Notes: generated by a model from the letters alone, not told the origin. A stretch of 64,000 nt of DNA from Lepas anatifera (GCA_034440635.1 JAOTON010000897.1:4556001-4620000), one strand, 5' to 3'. Positions 44,301 through 56,653 are shown, counted from the first letter of the stretch. Translations and numbers: made by a program.

Positions 44301-44316
44301 GCTCTTCATAAATCTG
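44267..44316. terminator. 18-bp perfect stem-loop spanning the ORF stop
   Basis: Left arm 44267-44284 (CAGATTTATGAAGAGCCT) is the exact reverse complement of 44299-44316, with a 14-nt loop. The stop TAG overlaps the right arm. Called here as a structured 3' element; a terminator role is not shown. Confidence 0.45.
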
Positions 44317-45985
44317 ACCAGCGCTCATTCGCTTGTGTGAACGCAAACTGTCAGTGCAAAAATACATGCTGGCTGGAGTATCGTGACCTTTTCGCGTGAT
44401 CTGTTGCCAATACCCGTTTAAAATTTCGCTCACTATCAAAACGGTGAAAACTCACGTAGTGCACTGAGACCGTTGAAGTGAGCCAGAGTAGAGGCCTATT
44501 GGAATCCATTCTCGGTAATAAGGCGTTAGTTATCACAAACAGGACCAGTTCGCAATGCCAATGTTCATTGCCCACGATGTCCGCAAATCTTTTAATTTGT
44601 TTTATTTCGGATTCGCATTTCCTGGAATAACTCAATGTATACGGGTAGACTAAGGAATACACACCTCTCCGCGAGAGAGTGCGGTTCCCCGCAACTCCCT
44701 AAGAAACTACGAAGGCGCTGGTTAAATACACGCTACACTGGAGTTTATGACACGCCCCAGGAGTAGAAAAAGTCTGCGGGCCAAGAACACGCAAACGATG
44801 GATTTACTCACTGAGATTACACGATAAGTGCGGGTGCGCAAAGGCGGTTACCCGAAGTGCGCGGGTCAAGAAACTCTGTGTCTGCGAGTAAGTTATACGA
44901 CGTGGACGATTTTTTTACCCTCCGGCAGGGTGTCAAAAACATCTCCGAGCTGAAAGCACGTGCACTGCAGGTTTACTCAATGGCGTCGGGTAAAAAACTC
45001 TGTGTGCAGCAGCATTTGTAAACCTGGCTGTTTTTTTCTTTTACACTGATTTAATTTGTGTACCACTTTAGGGGAGTTAGAAGGTACCAGCCAGGTAGGA
45101 AAGCTATGCATCATAGAAGCACGATAGCAACGCTCCTATTTCTGACAAATTTCAGTGCTGTTCAAACCCATTTTGTCCATGGAAATAACTTTTCCCTAAT
45201 CCCCACAGATGCCCGGAGGTGCGCACAGCATATGTGCGGGTCTGCTGTCTGCGGACACCGTGCCTCAGCACTGACGCAGTAAGTCTGTGAAATACGAACC
45301 GAGTTCGACATTATGTTTTCTGCTCGCCGATTGTTTGCACTTTCATTATCAATCTTCTGTTGCTGCCTCTTTTCCGCATGACGTCAATCTTGCCGTCCAA
45401 GGTGGAAACGGCTGTTTACGATTTGTACCAAAATTGGTCTGAAACGTCAGCTTGCTCTCAAGACCCGATGATTCTTAATTCTTTAATTTGTCGCTAAAAC
45501 TTGTTACGCTCATCAATCGATGGTGCTTGGTCCACAGCGATTTAACTTAGACAGTCGGCGATAAAACATACCGATAAAACCCATAAAATATCGTGTTTGG
45601 CATCTCATGATGCGCATTCATCCACTCCAGGTAAGCACAATGAGCAAAATAGTTTATGAATAAGTGTGGCCGCCCGGCAGTGAGGGGGCGGTGCGGCCCG
45701 CCTCGGGAGGGCTCGGTGTGACTTTGCCCCGGCGCGATTGAGGTTACCGGCAGGCCGGTCAGCTGCTCCATGGCCGCCGCGGCGGGTTGGGGGCGTGTGC
45801 AGCTGTATCACCGAGCGCGCGGCGCTTCTGGGCAGCGATTAGATGGCTGCCTCTGGGGTGGCCATACCACGCGTCCCCTTGAAGTGAGCTCCCAATTTTC
45901 TTTGTTCATTTAAGTCTTTGTTGGCTTATTGCGGTAGATGAAGTCAGAGCACAGACCTCAAAATAAACACCGACTCTCCCGCCAG

Positions 45986-46925
45986 CCTCCTGCTCCTCCG
46001 GCGGGGTCCCTGTACCCAGAACCAGCCAGCCTCCTGCTCCTCCGGCGGGGTACCTGCACCAGCCAGCCTCCTGCTCCTCCGGCGGGGTCCCTGTACCCAG
46101 AACCAGCCAGCCTCCTGCTCCTCCGGCGGGGTCCCTGTACCCAGAACCAGCCTGCCTCCTGCTCCTCCGGCGGGGTCCCTGCACCAGCCAGCCTCCTGCC
46201 TCCTCCGGCGGGGTCCCTGTACCCAGAACCAGCCAGCCTCCTGCTCCTCCGGCGGGGTCCCTGTACCCAGAACCAGCCAGCCTCCTGCTCCTCCGGCGGG
46301 GCCCCTGCACCCAGAACCAGCCAGCCTCCTGCTCCTCCGGCGGGGTACCTGCACCCAGAACCAGCCCGCCTCCTGCTCCTCCGGCGGGGTCCCTGCACCA
46401 GCCAGCCTCCTGCTCCTCCGGCGGGGCCCCTGCACCCAGAACCAGCCAGCCTCCTGCTCCTCCGGCGGGGTCCCTGTACCCAGAACCAGCCTGCCTCCTG
46501 CTCCTCCGGCGGGGCCCCTGCACCCAGAATCAGCCAGCCTTCTGCTCCTCCCGCGGGGCCCCTGCAGCCAGAACCAGCCAGCCTCCTGCTCCTCCGGCGG
46601 GGTACCTGTACCCAGAACCAGCCAGCCTCCTGCTCCTCCGGCGAGGCCCCTGCACCCAGAATCAGCCAGCCTCCTGCTCCTCCCGCGGGGCCCCTGCACC
46701 CAGAACCAGCCTGCCTCCTGCTCCTCCGGCGGGGCCCCTGCACCCAGAACCAGCCAGCCTCCTGCTCCTCCGGCGGGGTCCCTGCACCCAGGACCAGCCA
46801 GCCTCCTGCTCCTCCGGCGGGGCCCCTGCACCCAGAATCAGCCAGCCTGCTGCTCCTCCCGCGGGGCACCTGCAGCCAGAACCAGCCAGCCTCCTGCTCC
46901 TCCGGCGGGGCCCCTGCACCCAGCA
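45986..46925. repeat. 44-bp minisatellite, about 22 units
   Basis: Unit CCTCCTGCTCCTCCGGCGGGG plus CCCTGYACCCAGAACCAGC; some units are 37 bp, lacking CCAGAAC. As 44 is not a multiple of 3, three units make 44 codons, so all frames can stay open; the proline-rich and Gly/Arg-rich ORFs here are artefacts. Unit B has only about two copies at 51848-51935. Confidence 0.95.
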
Positions 46926-47528
46926 CCAGCAAATCGCCGCCAGTGTTTGGCGACGCCTACAGCAGCTGGGCGACGCGGGAACAGCAATCGAGCTTCAATG
47001 GATCCTCGGACATGCGGGTCGGAGGGAAGCGAGGCCGCCGACACGCTCGCCAACCGCGCCGCCGCAATAGCCGAGGACGTCCAGCGAGCAATACCTCTGG
47101 ACCTCCAAGGAGCCCGCATAAACATCAAGGTCACAAGGTCTGGACAAGGTCTGGAGGGCCTTTCTGCGCGCCCGTCACCCCCGCCCAGACATGACCAGCT
47201 TACCAGATGGGGATGGGGAGAGGTCACAGCGTTCCAACTACGTGTGGCCAAATCCCCGCTGGCCCACACCACTCTCCATGCCATCGGGAGAGCACCCGAC
47301 CCGCTCTGCCCAAAGTGCGGAGCGGATAACACGACCTGGCACCTGCTCCTGGAGTGGCCGGTCAGCGCTGCTGCAAGACAGCACATCTGGGAAGACCCCT
47401 TCGCCAGGGCAGGGCCGGTTCTGGGTGGAAACGCCCGGGAAATCCTGGAGTTCCTCCGCCAGGTGGGTCGGATCACCTCTCCAGTCGACCCGGTCACGGC
47501 GGAGGCCCCTGCAGGGCCTCCGCCGTGA
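46926..47528 (+). pseudogene. LINE RNase H and zinc-knuckle fragment (unit A)
   Basis: IAASVWRRLQQLGDAGTAIE, LQWILGHAG, then after a 1-base frameshift SEGSEAADTLANRAAAIAED: the last catalytic segment of a retroelement RNase H domain (W-x-P/L-GH-x-G...N/SE-x-AD). It continues KSPLAHTTLHAIGRAPDPLC, PKCGADNTTWHLLLEW, a knuckle whose last Cys is Trp here. The upstream RT is absent; the minisatellite directly precedes it. The same frameshift is shared with unit B, so it predates the duplication. Confidence 0.75.
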
Positions 47529-47529
47529 C
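47493..47529. repeat. 37-bp near-perfect palindrome (unit A)
   Basis: GTCACGGCGGAGGCCCCTG against its complement, with one G missing relative to the perfect 38-bp version at 52497-52534. Confidence 0.9.
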
Positions 47530-48330
47530 GTCAAGAAGATGATAAGTTCTCCGGCAACCACGCCAGGAAGCTGCTGGGACCAGCCAGATGCAATCGTCTG
47601 CACCGCACAACTGGAGCAGCTTCTGGACGAGGTCAACGTGCCCTGCCGTTACTGTGGCATGCCAGCAGAAAATTCCGTGAAGAGGCATTCGCTGTCCTTC
47701 TTCGTGACTTTGACAAGGCACAAGGATAACGCTAGTTAGATGATACTACAGGATGGTATGGCAAAGCAAACAAATAAATAGCCTGTGTTGCTCGGCTAAA
47801 TGCCCAACACTTTGAAATTTTCACCGCAGGCATGTAAAACATGCATGGACGGAAAAATCGTAAAGGATGGTGGTCTTCTCCATTCGAGGGAAAGCACAGC
47901 CTGCTAAACACTCTTTTGCTGCTGCCATCACGATGACTGGTGTGGTCGTAAAATATACATCGCACTGTTCAGTGGTGGCAAAATGAAGTTCTCAGACTGA
48001 AGTGTTATGTTAAAAACCGCAACCTGCACCGCATGCTATTTCTTTAACATGACAACAATATGATGTTTCCGGTGCTATCATTACCGTCATACATTCAACA
48101 AGTATAATAATTGACTTTGGATTAATACTTTCTTGCTAGAACAGAATGAACTAAGTTGACCAGGAAAAGAAATTTGCTACTTTTGGTAATGAAAAACCAC
48201 TAAACTAGGGCGGACCTCTAAACCAGGGCTCAACATCGCTTGGTACTCTGGATTTTCACTGAAATCAAAGTTTAGTTAGATCTGCGCTAGTGCACCCTTA
48301 CTGCCCCTCCGGAAAAAACTGTCATGCAAA

Positions 48331-48689
48331 GTCCATCCCGCCAGAAAAGATTCAACGAACCCCCGGACATCTATCCCAGCGACCCGGAAAGCAAGAACAA
48401 TGAACACCCCCTGCGCAAGCGTGGTTACGACACACCTCAGAATTACGATAAAAAACGATTCGATGTACCTATAATTAATATTCGGTCAATCTAGCCGAAT
48501 ATTCTTATACACGCGTGCGTTCCAGGCTAAGAATAGCCACATGTATTTTGTGGAGGGGCCTGTGTAGTAAAATAAATAATGATAATAATATGATTATGAT
48601 TGGAGTTTTAAGGCACTGCAGCTGCAGAGGCTATATGTGCCCGATAATGATAATAATGAATAAATGACGTACACAGTTTAAGGATGATA
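48331..48689. other. unassigned; shared tail similarity
   Basis: 48341-48480 resembles 53458-53500 (CCAGAAAAGATTCAACGAAC). 48590-48650 ends GGCTATATGTGCCCG, resembling GGCTAAATGTGCCCA at about 33725, possibly a shared LINE/SINE 3' tail. Confidence 0.35.
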
Positions 48690-49345
48690 TAATAGACATT
48701 TCAAATGTATTTTGGCGAGAATCTCTTTTTTACCTTAGCTTGCATGAAAGCCAACATGAAACAGAGGATAATATACAAGCATTCGTCGATTCAGCGCGCC
48801 CAAAGGAGACAAAAACAAAACCAATTTGGGTTAGTCGCCTGAAATATCAAATTTTCAAAACAGGGAAACAGAAATACATTCCGGAGATGAAAAGAAAGAG
48901 CTGAATGAAGTAATATGCTCTTTCATCATCTATGCTAAAAAGCAAGATGGGTAGTCCTACGAAACGAAAACTTTGAGTAACTTCATGGCGATGGCAGGCT
49001 CCTCGGGAATAACAAGGAGACATAGAAAAGGATCCAGAATTTCAGGGTGCGAGGGATGTGCAAAGGGAAAAATGATGATATCAAAAGCTATTGACAAAGA
49101 AAAATAACCTTCGACACCGATCACCAGACGAGAGGAGGAAAAACTGCACGCAACTGACCAACTCGGATTCGACAGTCCAATCGCCCTCCTCAGAGCCGTA
49201 CGGATGCTAACAACCCTGCTGTTGGGACATCGAGGCCGGTATGAGAGCAGGGAAATGCTCTGGGGAGAGGTAATACTACGATGCGAAGGTGGAGAAGAGT
49301 AGATCCAGCTCTGTGAAAGACTCACAAAAACCAGACACGGAAGTG
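48690..49345 (+). pseudogene. Crypton recombinase relic
   Basis: Diverged copy of 18118-18750. Recognisable pieces are FVDSARPKETKTK, KKELNEVICSFII, EKLHATDQLGFDSPIALLR, MLTTLLLGHRGRYESREMLW and ERLTKTRHGSEAG. Stops and shifts throughout; the His/Arg and Tyr boxes are missing because the match ends at 49345. It lies between repeat units A and B. Useful for inferring what the frameshifted part of the better copy looked like. Confidence 0.85.
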
Positions 49346-49845
49346 AGGCGGGAGTGTTCAGCTTAATGAATACGCTCTGGGGAGCTCATATTCATCATTC
49401 CTATATTTCATTGCCTTCTCGCCCAAACTTGTAGCAAATATTTTTGTTCCACCTCTTGCAATATTAAACACGTCCTGTATCACTGATATGATTAACCAGA
49501 CCCTTCTCTTCCTAGGAAACAGTGCGTCGTCTTCCAGGCAGTGAAGTGCGGGCCACGCTGGTACGAATCGCCCAGCGATACCCGTCCATACCGTGGGAGT
49601 TCCTGGGATCGCAGCTGTCCGGCCCGGGGGCTCCCAGCCCTCACCACAGTCAGCACTCCATGACGCCGGCAGCATTGGAGCCTCCGACTGCGCACTGGTG
49701 CACCAGTACCAGGTATTTGTCTCTCCAGCCAAGTCTGCCGCTCCGTGCCGTTTGCTGATGCGATCGCGACAGTATGTCAAGTGTTTGAATCCCCAAACAG
49801 GGTTCATTGTCGAAAGACTGCTTTGGTAAGCTAGGAGATTTAGAA
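49346..49845. other. unassigned
   Basis: A 182-codon minus ORF (49358-49906) has no motif. No gene recognised. Confidence 0.3.
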
Positions 49846-50386
49846 ACAGCAGCATTTGTGGACCTGGTTGTTTTTTTCTTTTACACTGATATAATTTTCG
49901 TACCACTTACGGTGAAAGTTTGCAGCTACCAGATAGGTAGCTGCAAAGCTATGCATCGTAGAAGCAAGGTAGCAACGCTCCTATTTCTGACAAATTTCAG
50001 TGCTGTTCAAACCCGTTTTGTCCATGGAAATAACTTTTCCCTAATCCCAACAGATGCCCGGAGGTGCGCACAGCATATGTGCGGGTCTGCTGTCTGCGGA
50101 CACCGTGCCTCAGCACTGACGCAGTAAGTCTGTGAAATACGAACCGAGTTCGACATTGTTTTCTGCTCGCCGATTGTTTGCACTTTCGTTATCAATCTTC
50201 TGTTGTTTTTTCTTTCAGCATGACGTCAATCTTGCCGTCCAAGGTGGAAAGGGCTGTTTTCGATTAGTACCACAATTTGTCTGGAACGTTACCTTGCTCT
50301 CAAGACCCGATGATTCTTCATTCTTTAATTTGTCGCTAAAACTTGTTACAATCATTAATCGATGGTGATGGTTCACAGCGATTTAA

Positions 50387-51404
50387 CCCGCACCCCACCG
50401 GGGGTCCGGCGCCACCTTCGCCCCACCGGGGGCATCCATGCCCCTCTAACTCCAAAAATATGGGGGTTAGCGCAAATCTGCAAAGTGCATTAGAAAGCTC
50501 GCATGAATTCAATAACAAATCACTTCACATGTTTAAGCGATCAGGTCAATAGCTTGACCTCCAGAGGTCAAGTCAGGTCACAATAGGCTATTTTCACTCA
50601 AATATGTAATGGTTAAGAAAACTGGGCATAACTCTTATACCATTAGAGCTATTGAGATCTGGTAAACTACATTGGATAGGAAAATTCCAGACCTTTCTCC
50701 GCTATGCGGGGCGTAATGACCTCCCGCTAGTGGTTTGACCTCCAGAGGTCACCTCGTGACCTCATATGACCTGAGATCATCAAAGGTCAGAAAGTAACCT
50801 TGCCGTATATCAAATGAAAGCTAGTGATGAGACATACCCGATGGTGTTTGATTGAACGCTCTAGATTAATTAGGTCAAAAGTTATTGCCAAAATACTGTT
50901 TTTGACCCTGGTGACCTTGGATGACCTTGGAGAGGTCAAATGGAAAATATGACCTCTGGGATCCGTAACAGGGTATCCAAGAACGCTTTTCTGAGCAAGC
51001 CGAGCAATTTCAATCGTTTTTGTGGCTTTTAGATTATAAGACAGCTTTTTCCCATGCTTTTGCAATGGGAGAGGTCACCTCGTGACGTGACCTTAGGTCA
51101 CGAAATCGAAAAATCCCGGATAAACACCTTGTAGATCCTGGCAGGGCCATGAACTGTAGGAAGTTTCAAATCGATCGATTGAGAAACGTAGCTCTAATAG
51201 AGCTCAAAAGTTGAAGTGAGGTGACCTTGGTTGACCCGGCCTGGTGACCTGACCTTGGGTGACCCGGGGTAAAAAAATTTCAGGGATGGTGTGAAAATGA
51301 TGGGGTGAGAGAAAGAGCCCTTAACCGCGGTCCTGCATTTCGTCGTTTTTCTGCCATCACGAAAAAACCTTAGGGGGCCATCGATGGCCCCGGTGGGGCG
51401 AGGA
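50387..51404 (-). mobile_element. AGGTCA-rich 1-kb TTAA MITE, copy 3 (precise ends)
   Basis: TTAA at 50383-50386 and 51405-51408, against a single TTAA (45542-45545) in unit A. Length 1018 bp. One end is CCCGCACCCCACCGGGGG, the other CCTCGCCCCACCGGGGCC read inward, followed by the palindrome GGCCATCGATGGCC. The interior carries repeated AGGTCA/TGACCT, including TGACCTTGG and CCAGAGGTCA runs. No coding capacity. Confidence 0.95.
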
Positions 51405-51847
51405 TTAATATAGACAGTCGGCGACAAAACATAACGATAAACCCACAAAATATCGTATTTAGCATCTCATGATGCGCATTCATCCACTCCAGGTAAGCAC
51501 AATGAGCAAAACAGTTGATGGATAAGTGTGGCCGCCCGGCTTTGAGGGGGGCGGTGCGGCCCGCCTCGGGAGGGCTCGGTGTGAATTTGCCCCGGCGCGA
51601 CTGAGGTTACCAGCAGGCCGGTCAGCTGCTCCATGGCCGCTGCGGCGGGTTGGGGGCGTGTGCGGCTGTATCACCGAGCGCGCGGCGCTTCTGGGAAGCG
51701 ATTAGATAGCTGCCTCTGGGCTGGCCATACCTCGCGTCCCCTTGAAGTGAACTCCCAATTTTCTTTGTTCATTTAATTCTTTGTTGGCTTATTGCGGTAG
51801 ATGAAGTCAGAGAACATATCTCAAAATAAACACCGACTCCCGCGCCA

Positions 51848-52530
51848 GCCTCCTGCTCCTCCGGCGGGGTCCCTGTACCCAGAACCAGCCAGCCTCCTGC
51901 TCCTCCGGCGGGGCCCCTGCACCCAGCACCAGCAAATCGCCGCCAGTGTTTGGCGACGCCTACAGCAGCTGGGCGACGAGGGAACAGCAATCGAGCTTCA
52001 ATGGATCCTCGGACATGCGGGTCGGAGGGAAGCGAGGCCGCCGACACGCTCGCCAACCGCGCCGCCGCAATAGCCGAGGACGTCCAGCGAGCAATACCTC
52101 TGGACCTCCAAGGAGCCCGCATAAACATCAAGGTCACAAGGTCTGGACAAGGTCTGGACGGCCTTTCTGCGCGCCCGTCACCCCCCACCCAGACATGACC
52201 AGCTTACCAGATGGGGATGGGGAGAGGTCACAGCGTCCCAACTACGTGTGGCCAAATCCCCGCTGGCCCACACCACTCTCCATGCCATCGGGAGAGCACC
52301 CGACCCGCTCTGCCCAAAGTGCGGAGCGGATAACACGACCTGGCACCTGCTCCTGGAGTGGCCGGTCAGCGCTGCTGCAAGACAGCACATCTGGGAAGAC
52401 CCCTTCGCCAGGGCAGGGCCGGTTCTGAGTGGAAACGCCCGGGAAATCCTGGAGTTCATCCGCCAGGTGGGTCGGATCACCTCTCCAGTCGACCCGGTCA
52501 CGGCGGAGGCCCCTGCAGGGGCCTCCGCCG
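51848..52530 (+). pseudogene. RNase H and zinc-knuckle fragment (unit B)
   Basis: Two minisatellite units, then IAASVWRRLQQLGDEGTAIE, LQWILGHAG, frameshift, SEGSEAADTLANRA, as in unit A. One substitution (DAG to DEG) and few others show recent common origin. Confidence 0.75.
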
Positions 52531-52534
52531 TGAC
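52497..52534. repeat. 38-bp perfect palindrome (unit B)
   Basis: GTCACGGCGGAGGCCCCTG followed by its exact reverse complement, centred on CTGCAG, with TGACGTCA formed at its right edge. It lies at the end of the RNase H frame. Confidence 0.95.
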
Positions 52535-53499
52535 GTCAAGAAGATGATAAGTTCTCCGGCAACCACGCCAGGAAGCTGCTGGGACCAGCCAGATGCAATC
52601 GTCTGCACCGCACAACTGGAGCAGCTTCTGGACGAGGTCAACGTGCCCTGCCGTTACTGTGGCACGCCAGCAGAATATTCCGTGAAGAGGCATTCGCTGT
52701 CCTTCTTCGTGACTTTGACAAGGCACAAGGATAACGATAGTTAGATGATACTATTGGATGGTATGGTAAAGCAAACAAATAAATAGCCTGTGTTGCTCGG
52801 CTAAATGCCCAACACTTTGAAATTTTCACCGCAGGCATGTAACAAATGCATGGACGGAAAAATCGTAAAGGATGGTGGTCCTCTCCATTCGAGGGAAAGC
52901 ACAGCCTGCTAAACACTCTTTTGCTGCTGCCATCACGATGAATGGTGTGGTCGTAAAATATACATCGCACTGTTCAGTGGTGGCAAAATGAAGTTCTCAG
53001 ACTGAAGTGTTATGTTAAAAATCCGCAACCTGCATCGCATGCTATTTCTTTAACATGACAACATGATGTTTCAGGTGCTATCATTACCGTCATACATTCA
53101 AAAAGTATAATAATTGACTGGCTTAATACTTTCTTGCTAGAACAGAATGAACTAAGTTGACCAGGAAAATGAATTTTGTTATTTTTGATAATGAAAAACC
53201 TCTAAACCAGGGCAATCCTCTAAACCACGGCTCAACATCGCTTGGTACTCGGGATCTTCACTGAAATCCAAGTTTAGTTAGATCTGCGCTAGTGAACCCT
53301 CACTGCCCCTCCGGAAAAAACTTTGTCATACAAAGTTCATCCAAAAAACTTCCCCCAGAACAAATGGGCTTACCGGGAAATGCTCCTCCAAAAACGTATA
53401 CAAAATATGCTCCAAGTCATGTGTAACACAGTTCTATATTTGTGAAAGCATGCGCCCCACCAGGAAAGACTCAATAAACCCCTGGGGAATGTTCAACTA

Positions 53500-53694
53500 A
53501 TGCGTACCAACACCCCTCTGGGGGAACACGTGCTGCCATTCCACCCCGACATGGAGCATACGGAAACCAATCATAATTCTACCATCGAAACTCTCGTCGT
53601 AGCTAAAGATAACGCTGACCTAAAAAATGCTGAAGGTCTAATCATACGGGATACTAAACCCACCATGAACAGTGTTGTACCCAAGGAAGTGTGA
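53500..53694 (+). pseudogene. possible GIY-YIG/RT C-terminal tail
   Basis: The 64-codon ORF ends NADLKNAEGLIIRDTKPTMN, which resembles the end of GIY-YIG domains fused to reverse transcriptases (LE-LLIRE-KP-LN). The upstream domain is missing. The match is short, so this is tentative. Confidence 0.35.
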
Positions 53695-54956
53695 TCATGT
53701 CCGAGTGTTAGGTCCATCGTCCATATTCCCTTTATTTGTGGGCTAAAATGTCCTACATTCCTCAGTCCCTGAGAAGATATGTACTGCTAATGATTTCTTA
53801 CCGTTTCACATTTTGCATGTTTATCATTATTACAGTTACGCCATCGAGATTAGAAAGATATAGAAAAGCTGTTGTATCTCACGCATTCAGGTATACAATT
53901 TTGATAAGGATACTTGATGCATAACTCAGGATATCAGTTTCTCTTTGTGGTCCATGCATTGAATTGTCATGGTTGCCCTGATGAGACCATGTCTTGTGTG
54001 TTGTGGGGGAGGCTAGATTTTCTAACAATATTTTACTGAGGAAATGTACGGGTATTTTGCATTATCAAAAGTAATACAATTAATTTTCCTGGTCAACTTA
54101 GTTCATTTTCTTTCCCTTTTTTATAAGAAATAAAAAACCATGAAATTAGTAATTTCTTTAACTTCGTACACAGCCTTGTTATAACAGCGCAGCTTTTTGG
54201 TTACATTCGACCCAGGCTTGTTCCCTGTTCTATCCTCTCTTACCGCGCCAGCTGTCCGTTTGTAAATACCAACCTGAAAATTACACCCAGTCACACTGCA
54301 AAACGTTGTTCCAATGGATTGATGTGCAGTGTGCATAATGCGCATGCCAAGGATAATTTTCTTCTGCATGTTCTCCGGTTCATTAACAGGCGATCACTAG
54401 GAGAAAGCACATGGTCTGTTGCGGACCGTAAGCCTGGGAATGATCGGCTCCGACGCGTGCCGGCCAGTCGGCAACCAGATGTGTATGACGAGGCTGAGAA
54501 GATGAGCACCGACTTCATGCGAAACAACCTCAGCCGGCGCAGGCAGGAGTGGCCTGGTACCGTCAGCTATTTGCTTCCTGTTAGAAAATATGAACGACTT
54601 ATTCAAATTGAGATCGTTCTACTCCTGTTCGCCTGAAAAACAGTTTAAAGGTCCCTCCTAAAGTTAGCCCCTAAATACGTGTCCGGTCATAGCCCGGATA
54701 TCTCTCACGAAGCTCCCCAGAATCTGGAGTCTCGAATAATATAATGGAATTATAATGCAAAATATTATGCCCCCGTCAAATACAATCTACCGCAACTTAT
54801 CGTGTAAAACATATGTTAATATCTGATAAAAAATTTCTACAGAGATGTTAGCGTTAGCCGTAATATCTCTTATTCTCCCATTTGGCTTTTAATGTGTGTC
54901 ATTCCCATAACGCTTCAAAAGCAATGCTCATCAATTGCATTCGCCAGGTGACTGCC
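53695..54956. other. unassigned stretch
   Basis: A 105-codon plus ORF (54319-54636) includes DVYDEAEKMSTDFMRNNLSR and could be an upstream exon of the transposase below, but I cannot show it. Confidence 0.3.
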
Positions 54957-55034
54957 AAATTGACACGCCTGGCTTCTCCGCTGCGTACGGTACCTATACA
55001 GTGATGGAGGCAGCAAGTCATCGAGTTGCAGCCA
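54957..55034 (+). pseudogene. exon of Kolobok-like transposase, first Asp motif
   Basis: The segment is bordered by a TTCGCCAG acceptor and a GTAAGT donor and reads DCQIDTPGFSAAYGTYTVME, AASHRVAAK. It resembles the D-x-PGxSAxYxTYT signature in a large animal transposase-like family that I place near Kolobok. The next conserved exon is at 61052, on the other side of the 5.3-kb transposon. Confidence 0.5.
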
Positions 55035-55321
55035 AGTAAGTACACTGCGTTTCGGTTCAGTAGTTCTGTAACTGTTCCATTTCCATGCCAAACTGAACTC
55101 GTGATGTCTTCTTTACTACGGAGAGTTGGTTAAATTACATTTTCGACTGATTTAATCCATTATGCAACTAAATACCACATTACTTAATGATTTTCTTTTG
55201 CCTTCTTGCTTTAGCTAAGAATACTTTGAGATTGCTACCTGTGGTGCTGTCGATCCCAGTTCCAGGTGTGAAATAAATCGGTGAAATGTTCGTATTCATC
55301 CCTCCTACATTATTTTATCAC

Positions 55322-55930
55322 ATGGGCAATTCCAGCACCAATCGACCAAGGCCTACACGGCACCTCTTCCGTTTGCTTTAAAATGAGTATATAGGTTTCT
55401 CATGGGCCCCAAAGCCGAGTCTGAGACTTTTAGCTCGATCGGAGTAAAACTTTAGAAGTTATAGTCTCAGGCATTTTTTGAAAATCTGCTTACAGTGCAA
55501 TTTATAGGTGACCACAAAACCCTCAGGAACTGATGAATTATGCATCAAATATACATTTTCCTGTCCCAAATGAGCCGCAAAACTCGAATCTGAAGTCCGT
55601 TTGACCCTAGGTCACTTCTAAAAAATGTGATTTGACCTTGACCTAAGGTCATGCCCAAAATTTTCTGGTACACTTTTTGTTCAAAATGGAATGTTCCAAA
55701 TTGAAGATTGAACTTTCCTCCTTCCAATAAAATAGGTTAGAACATCCGTTTTTTATATCTTCTTGTGTTTTTAACACGCACAGTGGAGGGTGGTCTGGCG
55801 TCAACACGCAATGAAGGGGTCCCGAAATGCCTCCCCTGAGATCTTGCCAATTAAGTGGGTTAGAAAAATGCGCGTTTCGGAATTTGTGAGGGCTGTAGAA
55901 TTTTTTATTTGAGCTAAATTGTATGAGCTT
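55322..55930 (+). repeat. left inverted repeat of 5.3-kb transposon
   Basis: Pairs with about 59995-60606 with roughly 90% identity by eye. Contains AACACGCAATGAAGGGG and CCTCCCCTGAGATCTTG blocks. Confidence 0.85.
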
Positions 55931-56653
55931 AGATCAATATCTTTAAGGTCAAATCAGGTCATAAAGGTCAAGTGTCTGTCGTACCGGACACCTTTAGCGA
56001 AGTGCCGTGATTATGCGGAAAAAGTCGCGAAACTTTTGAAACATACAGCAGGTCCGGTGATTGTGGACACCCTCACGTCAACGGAGCGTTGCGAGAGTGG
56101 GTCGGCTGTCGCGCTGTTTTGAACAATGTTATCTGAGATAGTCGTAAAGGGGGAGGCAGGGGAACTCACGCAGCAAACAACGGCTTGCCAGTGGCCAGCG
56201 TGCGATTGTCCAGTGAGGAGCGTGGAAGTAAGTAGGAGTTGAGACGAGCCATGGGTAAGAAAGACAATCGTCGCAATGACGTGTGCTCAGATCCCTTCTC
56301 AAGACATAAAAAGACAGTTTATAAATCGCTGGTTCATGAAGTTAGTGACGATGTGATTGACAAATGTCGCGGAACAGTGACGAAAGGCACGACATTGTGC
56401 TCGAACTGTGTGGGGTGGATCAGAAAGAAGGATGAAGAATATTTCAAGGAAAGTGAACCCACGATTAGGCCACCGCAAGAGCAGTGGACTCTCTCCTCTT
56501 CTGCATCGTCATCCAGTCCAAATCAGGCCAGTGAAGCCTCAACCAGCACTGGACAAATGACAGAAGAATTGGAGCTGGATGCCTCAACAAGTGCGGCCTC
56601 TTGCACACTGGAAAAGGTGCTACCGTTGCTTGACGTTTCGCCTGTGCGAAAAG

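Larger units (their letters stand above)
45008..48330. repeat. 3.3-kb repeat unit A (RNase H fragment, minisatellite)
   Basis: Matches 49846-53343 over its length apart from the minisatellite and the MITE there. Starts CAGCAGCATTTGT, includes a CTATGCATC block, a CpG-rich segment (45660-45860), the minisatellite, the RNase H segment, and a tail ending GCCCCTCCGGAAAAAACT. Either a segmental duplication or two copies of one retroelement. Confidence 0.85.
49846..53343. repeat. repeat unit B with MITE insertion
   Basis: Same order as unit A. A TTAA MITE (50387-51404) interrupts it at the sequence that reads CAGCGATTTAACTTAGAC in unit A. The minisatellite has two units only. A 105-bp extra segment lies after 53350. 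Confidence 0.85.

Noticed and set aside
45938..47194. 418-codon Pro-rich ORF and 295- and 324-codon Gly/Arg-rich minus ORFs
   Set aside because: The 44-bp minisatellite keeps all frames open; no coding evidence.
49358..49906. 182-codon minus ORF
   Set aside because: No motif, crosses into repeat unit B, and unit A lacks it.
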